A stretch of 64,000 nt of DNA from Phycicoccus sonneratiae (GTDB lineage Bacteria > Actinomycetota > Actinomycetes > Actinomycetales > Dermatophilaceae): assembly GCF_016887965.1 (NCBI RefSeq), contig NZ_JAFDVD010000024.1:40413-104412 (forward strand), in the 5' to 3' direction. Each line of letters opens with the position of its first letter. Position 1 is the first letter of the stretch. Under the pieces are notes generated by a model. That model was not told the origin of the DNA. It saw only the letters and a list, made by a program, of their open reading frames with translations, and did not search any database. The position numbers and the translations under genes were made by a program. Positions 56,558-64,000 of this stretch are shown here, piece after piece.

Positions 56558-58186
56558 TCAGAGGCCGAGCTCGGCGACGGTCGCCTCACGCATCTCGACC
56601 TTGCGGACCTTGCCGGTGACCGTCATCGGGAACTCCTCGACGACCTTGACGTAGCGGGGCACCTTGTAGTGCGCGAGGCGCCCGTCGCAGAACGCGCGGA
56701 CGGCCTCGACCGTCAGCGGCTCGGCACCGTCCTTCATCCGGACCCAGGCGCACAGCTCCTCGCCGTACTTCTCGTCGGGGACGCCGATGACCTGGGCGTC
56801 GAGGACGTCGGGGTGGGTGTAGAGGAACTCCTCGACCTCGCGCGGGTACACGTTCTCGCCGCCGCGGATGACCATGTCCTTGATCCGGCCGGTGATCTCG
56901 ACGAAGCCGTCGGCGTCCATGACGGCGATGTCGCCGGTGTGCATCCAGCCGTCGACGAGCACCTCGGCCGTCTTCTCCGGCTCCTCCCAGTACCCGAGCA
57001 TCACCGAGTAGCCCTTGGTGCAGAACTCGCCCGGCACGCCGCGCGGCAGGGTCTCGCCGGTGACCGGGTCGACGACCTTGATCTCGAGGTGCGGGTGCAC
57101 CGACCCCACCGTGCCGACCTTCTGCTCGAACGTGTCGTCGGTGTGGTTCTGGGTCGACACCGGCGAGGTCTCGGTCATCCCGTAGCAGATCGTCATCTCG
57201 TCGATGCCCGACTCGATGAGCTTCGTCATCATCGACGCGGGGCACGGCGAGCCGGCCATGATGCCGGTACGGACCGACGACAGGTCGTACGAGTCGAACT
57301 CCGGCAGAGCCCATTCCGCGATGAACATGGTCGGGACGCCGTAGAGCGAGGTGCAGCGCTCCTCGACGACCGCGGCCAGGGTCGAGGCGGGGTCGAAGCC
57401 GGGTGCGGGGATGACCATGCAGGCCCCGTGGGTGAGCGCCGCGAGGTTGCCCATGACCATCCCGAAGCAGTGGTAGAAGGGCACGGGGATGCAGATGCGG
57501 TCGGCCTCGGTGTAGCGGCAGGTCTCGCCGACGAGGTAGCCGTTGTTGAGGATGTTGTGGTGCGACAGCGTCGCGCCCTTGGGGAAACCGGTTGTCCCCG
57601 AGGTGTACTGGATGTTGATGGGCTCGTGGGGGTCGAGCTCGCGCTGGAGCATCGTGAGCCGCTCGGGGCTGACCTCACCGGCCCGCTCGAGCAGGTCGGT
57701 CCACGACTCGCGGCCGATGACGAAGACCTGCTCGAGGTCCGGGCACTCGGGCCGCGCCGTGGCGACCATCGCGACGTAGTCGGAGGTCTTGAACGACTCG
57801 GCGGTGACGAGCATCCGGATGCCCGCCTGGCGGAGGACGTAGGTCAGCTCGTGCGTGCGGTAGGCCGGGTTGATGTTGACGAGCACCGCGCCGAGCTTGG
57901 CGGTGGCGAACTGGGTGAGCACCCACTCGCTGCAGTTGGGTGCCCAGATGCCGACGCGGTCCCCCTTGGCCAGGCCGGCAGCGGCCAGCGCCCGGGCCAG
58001 CCGGTCGACCTCCGCGCCGAGCTCGGCCCAGGTGAGGCGCACGCCCTGGGCGCGGTCGACGAGGGCGTCGCGCTCCGGGTGCGCGGCGACGGTGGCGTCG
58101 AGGCTGTCACCGATCGTCTGCTCGAGGAGGGCGGGCTCGAGCACCCCGACGGTGTGCGAGAGCTGGGGGTCCGGGGTCGTGGCCAT
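56558..58186 (-). CDS. AMP-binding acyl-CoA synthetase (FadD-like)
   Basis: A 542-aa adenylate-forming enzyme: P-loop YTSGTTGFPKGATLSH, PFYHCFGMVMGNLAAL, YGMTETSPVSTQNHTDD, DGWMHTGDIAVMDADGFVEITGRIKDMVIRGGENVYP, and C-terminal catalytic Lys in VTGKVRKVEM. Activates medium or long-chain fatty acids to acyl-CoA. It stands alone and is divergent from the carboxypeptidase. Confidence 0.93.
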   Translation of the reverse strand: MATTPDPQLSHTVGVLEPALLEQTIGDSLDATVAAHPERDALVDRAQGVRLTWAELGAEVDRLARALAAAGLAKGDRVGIWAPNCSEWVLTQFATAKLGAVLVNINPAYRTHELTYVLRQAGIRMLVTAESFKTSDYVAMVATARPECPDLEQVFVIGRESWTDLLERAGEVSPERLTMLQRELDPHEPINIQYTSGTTGFPKGATLSHHNILNNGYLVGETCRYTEADRICIPVPFYHCFGMVMGNLAALTHGACMVIPAPGFDPASTLAAVVEERCTSLYGVPTMFIAEWALPEFDSYDLSSVRTGIMAGSPCPASMMTKLIESGIDEMTICYGMTETSPVSTQNHTDDTFEQKVGTVGSVHPHLEIKVVDPVTGETLPRGVPGEFCTKGYSVMLGYWEEPEKTAEVLVDGWMHTGDIAVMDADGFVEITGRIKDMVIRGGENVYPREVEEFLYTHPDVLDAQVIGVPDEKYGEELCAWVRMKDGAEPLTVEAVRAFCDGRLAHYKVPRYVKVVEEFPMTVTGKVRKVEMREATVAELGL

Positions 58187-58375
58187 CGTCCGTCCTTCGC
58201 GCGGGTGCGGGGTCGTTGCACAGCCAACACGCCCGCACCGGTCTCGGCAACCACGGGGACCGAGGAGGGGTCGAGGGCCCCGAAGGTCAACCGTGGGTAG
58301 ATCCAACGTAAAGACTTCACAAGGGCTTGCGCGAACGGCCTCCTCGGGTGGTCCCGCCGCCCCTACGGTCCCGCC

Positions 58376-60100
58376 ATGACCCTCCGCTCCGGCGCCGTCA
58401 CCGCCCTCCTGACGGCCACCCTCATCGCCTCCACCGCGGCCACGGCCGCCTCCACCCCGGCCGCACCGCGCGGCGAGGGCGCCGGCGTCCTCCGCGTCTC
58501 GACGTCGACGCCCCTCACGACCGCCGCCCGCCTCCAGGCCGCCGGGTTCGACCTCGTCGAGTCGCGCATCGGCACCGACCTGCTCGTCGTCGGCGACGCG
58601 GCCGTGCGCTCGCGCCTCGGCCGGATGGGATACCGGGTCACGGTGCAGCAGACCGCCCCCACGACCGAGCGGCCCGTGAGCACCGGTCGCACCAACGGCA
58701 TCGCCGCGGCGGCGGCGACCTTCTACGGCGGGTACCTCACCGCCGACGAGTACGTGCAGCACCTGTCCGACGTCGCCGCGGCCCACCCCGACCTGGCCGT
58801 GACGCGCGACGTCGGTGACTCGTGGCGCAAGACCCAGGGCCTCGCGACCGGCAACGACCTCGTCGCCATCTGCCTCACGAAGCTCCAGCCCGGCGACTGC
58901 CAGCTGACCCCGACCTCGACCAAGCCGCGCTTCCTCCTCATCGGCGCCGTGCACGCCCGCGAGCTGTCAGCGACCGAGCTGTCGAACCGCTTCGTCGACC
59001 TCCTCGCCAACGGGTACGGCACCGACGCCGAGGTCACCTCGCTCCTCGACTCCACCGAGGTCTGGGTCGTGCCGGTCGGCAACCCCGACGGCCGCGAGAT
59101 CGTCGAGCAGGGGACGACCTCCCCGTACCTGCAGCGCAAGAACGCGAACAACTCCCTCGGCGCCTGCGCGGTGCCCCCGACCTCGAGCAACCAGCACGGC
59201 GTCGACCTCAACCGGAACTTCACGTGGAAGTGGGGCGGCACCGGCACCTCGACCAACCCGTGCGACCAGACCTTCCGCGGGTCGTCCGCCGGGAGCGAGC
59301 CCGAGACCGTCGCGCTCTCCCAGCTGATGACGACGCTGTACCCGGACCAGCGCGGCCCGCTGGCCACCGACGCCGCGCCGCTGACGACGCCGGGCTACAT
59401 GCTCACGCTGCACAGCTACGCGAACATGCACGTCATCCCCTGGGGTGACACGACGACCAAGGCGCCCAACGACGCCGGCCTGCGCTCGGCGGCCTTCCGC
59501 GCGAGCTACTACAACGGGTACCAGACCGGCCAGCCGGGCCAGATCCTCTACACGGTGACCGGCTCGACCGACGACTACCTCTACGGCGAGCGCGGCGTCG
59601 CGGCCTCGACGATGGAGGTCGGCCCGAACTCCGGCAGCTGCACCGGCTTCACCCCGGCCTACTCGTGCCAGGACGGCTTCTGGACGGCGAACAAGCCCGC
59701 GATGATGTACCTCGCCAAGGCCGCGCGCGCTCCGTACCAGCTCTCGCTCGGCCCGACGACGACCTCGGTCACCGCGCCGACGACGACCGTGACGGCCGGT
59801 ACCACCTTCACCCTCACCGCGACCGGCAACGACAACGCGTACGGCACCTCGGGCGTCGGCAAGCCGACCGCCCAGACCGTCAACGCCGGCCGCTACTTCG
59901 TCGACACCGCGCCGTGGAACGGTGGGACGGCCGTGGCGATGACCGCGAACGACGGGTCCTGGAACTCGACGTCCGAGGTGGCGAAGGCGACCGTGCCGAC
60001 GGCCGGCCTCACCGCCGGGAAGCACCAGCTCTGGGTCCAGACACGCGACAGCAGCGGCAACTGGGGGCCCGCGACCTCGGCCTTCGTCACCGTCGGCTGA
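58376..60100 (+). CDS. Secreted M14 zinc carboxypeptidase
   Basis: A 574-aa protein with signal peptide (ALLTATLIASTAATAAS) and propeptide. The M14 catalytic domain has zinc ligands H193 and E196 in GAVHARELSATELSNRFV, the third His in LTLHSYANMHVIPWG, substrate-binding VDLNRNFTWKWGG, and catalytic Glu in STMEVGPNSGSC. A C-terminal immunoglobulin-like domain of about 115 residues (TSVTAPTTTVTAGTTFTL) follows. Similar to Streptomyces extracellular carboxypeptidase T-like enzymes. TACGGT ends six bases before the ATG. Confidence 0.94.
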   Translation: MTLRSGAVTALLTATLIASTAATAASTPAAPRGEGAGVLRVSTSTPLTTAARLQAAGFDLVESRIGTDLLVVGDAAVRSRLGRMGYRVTVQQTAPTTERPVSTGRTNGIAAAAATFYGGYLTADEYVQHLSDVAAAHPDLAVTRDVGDSWRKTQGLATGNDLVAICLTKLQPGDCQLTPTSTKPRFLLIGAVHARELSATELSNRFVDLLANGYGTDAEVTSLLDSTEVWVVPVGNPDGREIVEQGTTSPYLQRKNANNSLGACAVPPTSSNQHGVDLNRNFTWKWGGTGTSTNPCDQTFRGSSAGSEPETVALSQLMTTLYPDQRGPLATDAAPLTTPGYMLTLHSYANMHVIPWGDTTTKAPNDAGLRSAAFRASYYNGYQTGQPGQILYTVTGSTDDYLYGERGVAASTMEVGPNSGSCTGFTPAYSCQDGFWTANKPAMMYLAKAARAPYQLSLGPTTTSVTAPTTTVTAGTTFTLTATGNDNAYGTSGVGKPTAQTVNAGRYFVDTAPWNGGTAVAMTANDGSWNSTSEVAKATVPTAGLTAGKHQLWVQTRDSSGNWGPATSAFVTVG

Positions 60101-60117
60101 CCCGACCCGCCCCGGAC

Positions 60118-60153
60118 GAGGGCCCCGTCACCCGTGGGGGTGCCGGGGCCCTC
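60118..60153 (+). terminator. Terminator after the carboxypeptidase
   Basis: GAGGGCCCCG (60118-60127) pairs perfectly with CGGGGCCCTC (60144-60153), 16-nt loop; no U tract. Confidence 0.75.
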
Positions 60154-60191
60154 GCTCGTGGGGCCTTGCCGGGAGGACGGGCCCGGCACCC

Positions 60192-60416
60192 TCAGCCGGG
60201 GTCGCGGCCGAGCGCCCGCCGGATCCAGCGGCGGGCCCCGCGGACGGCGACGACGTCACCGAACCCGCCTCCGGACAGCGAGCCGAGGACGAGCGCGTCG
60301 TGGTCGTGCTGGCAGGACGTGCAGATCGTCCGGCCCAGGCTCGTCACGTGCTTCTCCCCCCGGACGGCGCGACCGCACTGCTGGCAGGTCCATCGGCTCG
60401 ACAGCGACGACGTCAT
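60192..60416 (-). CDS. Small zinc-ribbon-like protein
   Basis: A 74-aa protein with two CxxC pairs (WTCQQCGRAV and TICTSCQHDHD), a likely zinc ribbon, then a Gly-rich and basic tail (RGARRWIRRALGRDPG). No family recognised. It lies 20 bp downstream of the PLP decarboxylase on the same strand and may belong to that operon. Confidence 0.65.
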   Translation of the reverse strand: MTSSLSSRWTCQQCGRAVRGEKHVTSLGRTICTSCQHDHDALVLGSLSGGGFGDVVAVRGARRWIRRALGRDPG

Positions 60417-60436
60417 GACGGCTCCCCTCGTGGTGC

Positions 60437-61900
60437 TCAGGTCTCGGACGGCGCCGGGCCGGCGGCCGTTCCGGTGGGCCGCGAGAGGCGGTCGAGCACA
60501 CCGACGAGCAGCGCCTCTCGCAGCCGCGGCGGGCAGGCGTCGAGGAGGGCGTTGACCGGCGCCATCCGAGCGGGCAGGGCGATGCCGCCGTCGCCGCCGG
60601 CCAGGCCCGCGGCGGCGAGCAGCCCGGCGAACGCGGCGTCGTCGAGGGCGGTCGGGTCGAGGCCGGCGAGCATCCCGCCGAGGCCCGGGTCGACGGCCAC
60701 CGGACCGGCCGTTCGCGCGGCCGCGACCGCCTCGCGCAGCGCCGAGACGAACTCGGGGACCGACGGGGCCGTGGCCGCCGACAGGGTGAGGTGCAGGGTC
60801 GGCGGCAGTGCCCCGAAGGCCATCTGCGGCTGGACGAACCACCCGCGGGCCAGCATCTCGTCGGCGATCGTGAAGACGTCGCACGACCCGTCGGTGGCCA
60901 GCGCGAGGAGGGTGGAGTCGGGGGCGGCGACGACCCGCAGGCCGTCCGTGGCGCCGGCCGCGTCGGCGAGCTCGAGGGTCGCGGCACGCGCCGCGTGGGC
61001 CAGCCGGGCGTAGCCCTCGGCGCCGATGTGCCGCGTGACCGCCCAGGCCGCCGCGAGCGGGCCACCGGACTTCGTCGACTGCAGCGTGCTGTTGAGCATC
61101 GTGTAGCCGGGCCAGTCGGCCGAGGCGAAGAGGTGCCCCCGGCGCAGGGCGGCGTCCCGGTGGAGCAGCAGCGAGACGCCCTTCGGGGTGTACGCGTACT
61201 TGTGCAGGTCGACGCTGATGCTCGTGACGCCCGGGACGGCGAAGGTCCACGGCGGCACGTCGTCGAGGTGGGGCAGCACCCACCCGCCGATGCAGGCGTC
61301 GACGTGGCAGCGGATGCCGCGCGCCGCCGCGACCGTCGCGACCTCGGCGACCGGGTCGAGCACCCCGTGGGCGTACGAGGGGGCCGAGGCGACGACGAGG
61401 ACGGTGGAGTCGTCGACGGCGTCGGCGACCGCCGCCGGGTCGGCGCGCAGGGTGTGCGGGTCGACGTCGACGACGACCGCCCGCACGCCGAGGTACGCCG
61501 CGGCCTTGAGGAACGCGGCGTGGGCCGACGAGGGGAGGACCATGCTCGGGTCCGCGACGTCCGGCGCTTCCTCGCGCGCGGCCAGCACCGCGAGGAGGAT
61601 CGACTCGGTGCCGCCCGAGCTGACGACGCCCGCGAACCCCGGAGGGGCGTCGAGCCACGACCCGGCGAGGGCGACGAGGTCGTTCTCCATCCGCTGGAGG
61701 GACGGAAAGGCGGTGGGGTCCAACCCGTTCGAGGAGGCGAACATCGCCAGCGCCTCGCGCCCGAGCGAGTCGGCCTCGGCGAGACCGGAGTCGTAGACGT
61801 AGGCGAGGGTGCGCCCCCCGTGGGTCGGCAGGTCGCCGGCCTGGAGGGCGCGCAGCTCGGCGAGGACGCTCCCGGCGGACGGGCCGGCGTCGTGGGTCAT
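60437..61900 (-). CDS. PLP-dependent decarboxylase/lyase, group II (sphingosine-1-phosphate lyase-like)
   Basis: A 487-aa fold-type I PLP enzyme: GVVSSGGTESILLAVLAAREE, the PLP-stacking region SSAHAAFLKAAAYLGV, HVDACIGGWVLPHLD with the Asp, SVDLHKYAYTPKG with Schiff-base K234, and NSTLQSTKSGGPLAAAWAV. The pattern fits pyridoxal-dependent decarboxylases near sphingosine-phosphate lyase and L-tyrosine/glutamate decarboxylases; the substrate is not clear. The ATG overlaps the MFS stop (ATGA). Confidence 0.85.
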   Translation of the reverse strand: MTHDAGPSAGSVLAELRALQAGDLPTHGGRTLAYVYDSGLAEADSLGREALAMFASSNGLDPTAFPSLQRMENDLVALAGSWLDAPPGFAGVVSSGGTESILLAVLAAREEAPDVADPSMVLPSSAHAAFLKAAAYLGVRAVVVDVDPHTLRADPAAVADAVDDSTVLVVASAPSYAHGVLDPVAEVATVAAARGIRCHVDACIGGWVLPHLDDVPPWTFAVPGVTSISVDLHKYAYTPKGVSLLLHRDAALRRGHLFASADWPGYTMLNSTLQSTKSGGPLAAAWAVTRHIGAEGYARLAHAARAATLELADAAGATDGLRVVAAPDSTLLALATDGSCDVFTIADEMLARGWFVQPQMAFGALPPTLHLTLSAATAPSVPEFVSALREAVAAARTAGPVAVDPGLGGMLAGLDPTALDDAAFAGLLAAAGLAGGDGGIALPARMAPVNALLDACPPRLREALLVGVLDRLSRPTGTAAGPAPSET

Positions 61901-63231
61901 CGGTGGACCTCCGGGTCGAGGCGGTACCGGCGCAGCACGACGAGTGAGGCGCCGACGAGCAGGGCAGGGAGCACGGTGAAGCCGAGAGCGATCGCGGTGC
62001 GCGCCGAGTCGGGCTGCGCGGCAGCGGCATCGGTGGACGAGACGTACCCGCCGAGGGCCAGCACGCCGGCGTACACGAACGGTCCGAGCGCCAGGCCGAG
62101 CGTCTCGCCCGCGGTCCAGACGCCGGTGTAGGTACCGGCCCGGTCCTCCCCGGTGCGGGCGGTGTCGGCGGCCGCGACGTCGGGGAGCATCGCCAGCGGG
62201 AACATCTGGCACGCGGCGTAGCCCACCCCGACGACCCCCACCGTGACGGCGGTGGCGCCGGCGCCGGCCCGGGTCGCGAGGAGGGTGGCGAGGGCGCCGA
62301 CCCCGAGGAGCACCGACCCCCAGACGTAGCCCGTGCGCTTGCCGTACCGCTCCCCGACGCGCTGCCAGAGTGGCGTGACGAGCAGGGCCGGGCCGACGAA
62401 GCAGACGAAGAGGATCGTGGAGGCGCCCGGGCGACCGAGCAGGACGCGGGCGACGTAGTCGACGCCGGCGAGCATCGTCCCCGTCGCGAGGGCCTGGAGC
62501 ACGAACACCGCGAGCAGGGTCCGGAAGTCGGCCGACGCGGCGACGACGCGCAGCTGGTCGCGCAGGCTGCCGCCCGCGGTCGCCGCCCGGCTCATCGGGG
62601 CGCGGCGGGTCCCCCACCACGCGCCGACCGTGCCGACGACGATGAGCACGCCGACGAAGAGGCCCACGCCGCGGTAGCCCCACGTCGGGCCGAGGGCGTC
62701 GCGGACCGCCGGGGACAGGCCGCCGCTCACGAGGATGGCCAGCGCCAGGACGGCCACGCGCCAGGTCATGAGGCGGGTGCGCTCGTCGTAGTCGTCGGTC
62801 ATCTCGGCGGGCATCGCGACGTACGGCACCTGGAAGAACGCGTACGCCGTCGCGCAGGCGAGGAAGAGGACGACGACCCACGCGGTGGCGAGCCCGGTCG
62901 GCGACGTCGGGCCCGAGAAGAGGAGGACGAACGCGACGGCGAGCGCGAGGCCGGCGCGCAGGAGGAACGGCCGGCGCCGCCCGGCGGGGTGCTCGGACCG
63001 GTCGCTGACCCGCCCGGCGACCGGGTTGAGCAGCACGTCCCACGCCTTGGGGAGGAAGACGACGAGGCCGGCGAGGCCGGCGCCGACCCCGAGCCGGTCG
63101 GTGAGGTAGGGCAGGAGCAGCAGGCCGGGCACCGTGCCGAACGAGCCCGTGGCCACCGACCCGAGCCCGTAGCCGCGGCGCGCGGACGCGGGGAGGGCGG
63201 TCCCCGTCGAGGGTGGTGGCGTCGCTGCCAT
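61897..63231 (-). CDS. MFS transporter, GPH/MelB-like
   Basis: A 444-aa, twelve-segment transporter. KAWDVLLNPVAGRVSDRSEHPAGRRRPFLL is the GPH-family loop (Asp/Asn cation site and DR motif), with YVAMPAEMTDDYDERTRLMTWR in the next loop. Family members import sugars or sugar-like solutes with Na+ or H+. Coupled with the PLP lyase, so transport of a sphingoid- or amine-type substrate is possible. Confidence 0.88.
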   Translation of the reverse strand: MAATPPPSTGTALPASARRGYGLGSVATGSFGTVPGLLLLPYLTDRLGVGAGLAGLVVFLPKAWDVLLNPVAGRVSDRSEHPAGRRRPFLLRAGLALAVAFVLLFSGPTSPTGLATAWVVVLFLACATAYAFFQVPYVAMPAEMTDDYDERTRLMTWRVAVLALAILVSGGLSPAVRDALGPTWGYRGVGLFVGVLIVVGTVGAWWGTRRAPMSRAATAGGSLRDQLRVVAASADFRTLLAVFVLQALATGTMLAGVDYVARVLLGRPGASTILFVCFVGPALLVTPLWQRVGERYGKRTGYVWGSVLLGVGALATLLATRAGAGATAVTVGVVGVGYAACQMFPLAMLPDVAAADTARTGEDRAGTYTGVWTAGETLGLALGPFVYAGVLALGGYVSSTDAAAAQPDSARTAIALGFTVLPALLVGASLVVLRRYRLDPEVHR

Positions 63232-63260
63232 GCCCGGACCCTAACCGGGATGATGGGCGG

Positions 63261-63890
63261 GTGAGGGCACGTCGCAGGTTCCGGGGCCGGATCGCCGGCG
63301 TGGGCTCGTCGTCGGGGGTCCGGGTGGTCGTCGGCTGGTGGCTGGAGTCACCGTTCGGCGCCTTCGCCGACGCGATGGTCGAGACGGCCGACGGGCACCG
63401 GGTGCTGCTGGCCCCGACCGACGAGGTGGCCGAGCTCGTCTCGACGACGTACACCTTCGACGAGGTGCGCCTCGAGCCGGTCGAGGTGCACGCCGGGTGG
63501 GCCGACGGCGACGCGTGGGTGCGCTCGTGGGGGTCGAGCTCGCCGTCGTTGTCGCTGACCCTCGACGTCGGGGAGCGGACGGGGCTCGGCCGGCTGCTGC
63601 GCGTCGTGCCGCCGGCCCTCGCCACGAGCCCGGCCTTCGCGACCCTCGCCGACCCGGTGGCGCGGGTGGCGCTGCGCGGGGTCCGGACCCGCGGCGTGGC
63701 CCGCGCCGGACGCCGCGAGTACTACGGCGCCACCGACGTGCGGGCGGTCACCGGGATGACCGGCCGCTTCGACGGGGTCGACCTCGGGGCCCTCGCGCCC
63801 GTGGACCCGCCGTGCCGGTTCGGCTTCTCGTCGACGCCGCGTCGCCCCTCGGTCACCGAGGTGACGACGACGATCGTCGACACCGCCTGA
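63261..63890 (+). CDS. Conserved actinobacterial hypothetical protein
   Basis: A 209-aa protein: RRFRGRIAGVGSSSGVRVVVGWW, FGAFADAMVETADGHRVLLAP, then VGERTGLGRLLRVVPPALATSP. A beta-rich, cytoplasmic protein without signal peptide. I recall similar sequences in actinobacterial genomes but no function. Start GTG 63261. Confidence 0.65.
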   Translation: MRARRRFRGRIAGVGSSSGVRVVVGWWLESPFGAFADAMVETADGHRVLLAPTDEVAELVSTTYTFDEVRLEPVEVHAGWADGDAWVRSWGSSSPSLSLTLDVGERTGLGRLLRVVPPALATSPAFATLADPVARVALRGVRTRGVARAGRREYYGATDVRAVTGMTGRFDGVDLGALAPVDPPCRFGFSSTPRRPSVTEVTTTIVDTA

Positions 63891-63898
63891 CCCTCGCT

Positions 63899-63915
63899 CC
63901 GGGAGCGCCTCCCGG
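63899..63915 (+). terminator. Short hairpin after the last gene
   Basis: CCGGGAG (63899-63905) pairs with CTCCCGG (63909-63915), 3-nt loop, 9 bp after the stop codon. Confidence 0.5.
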
Positions 63916-63920
63916 GTCGA

Positions 63921-64000
63921 GGGGGGGGGGGGCGGGGGGGGGGGGGGCCCGGGGGGGGGGGGGGGGGCCGCCCCCCCCCGGGGGGGGGGGGGGTTGGGGG
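63921..64000. other. Poly-G/C low-complexity window end, likely artefact
   Basis: The last 80 bases are almost only G with a few C and two T. This abrupt change after ordinary coding DNA resembles no-signal base calling at the end of an assembled contig. No biological content is assigned. Confidence 0.85.

Overview
The window is high-GC DNA with dense short-gap operons, ATGA/GTGA/TGATG stop-start overlaps, many GTG starts and apparently leaderless promoters. This is typical of an actinobacterium. A coenzyme-F420 glucose-6-phosphate dehydrogenase, GuaB1, DUF3073, an ATP-dependent LigB-type ligase, fused PntA and CarH/LitR point to Micrococcales, probably Intrasporangiaceae-like. The family is an inference, not a search result. 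No stretch longer than about 300 bases lacks a gene.

Layout. 1-4.8 kb: a divergent light-regulation and lipid locus with a B12-binding MerR/CarH photoreceptor, a COG2907 flavin oxidoreductase (cut by the window edge), a Cfa-type methyltransferase and a DUF1295 membrane reductase. 4.3-12.6 kb: DUF2177, YegP, DUF445, GuaB1, a SufS-like PLP enzyme, a secreted protein, a PHP hydrolase, an aldo/keto reductase, and a self-regulated HTH/Clp-N pair. 12.6-14.5 kb: a GntR operon and tRNA-Glu, tRNA-Asp and tRNA-Phe. 14.4-16.6 kb: a lower-GC island after tRNA-Phe with a TIR-domain gene and a decayed tyrosine recombinase. 16.6-26.2 kb: ROK protein, a response regulator/histidine kinase/lipoprotein operon, a STAS/SpoIIE-like set, a UPF0104 flippase, AKR, esterase and HpaI-type aldolase. 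26.2-29.3 kb: an ATP-dependent DNA ligase whose 3' end was replaced by a 1.57-kb cassette carrying a second TIR-like gene; the original 3' end survives as a detached fragment. 29.3-39.8 kb: VOC, GNAT, BCCT transporter and a complete kdpFABCDE potassium operon. 39.8-48.8 kb: enoyl-CoA hydratase, SGNH hydrolase, CaiB/BaiF transferase, Fgd, VOC, branched-chain amino-acid dehydrogenase, DUF3073, NCS1 permease plus isochorismatase. 48.9-64 kb: secreted endonuclease, purM, pntB-pntA, an acidic repeat-rich membrane protein, FadD-like ligase, secreted M14 carboxypeptidase, a PLP decarboxylase-MFS pair and a terminal hypothetical. The last 80 bases are poly-G/C and look like a sequence artefact.

The most notable content is the two unrelated TIR-family genes (presumed anti-phage effectors). 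Each sits alone in a foreign, lower-GC insert. One is next to a tRNA with an integrase relic. The other is in a recombinase-free cassette that re-supplies the last ~86 codons of the ligase it interrupts. The second theme is the photoreceptor locus, whose promoter carries direct repeats over the -35 box and may couple blue/green light to membrane-lipid modification.
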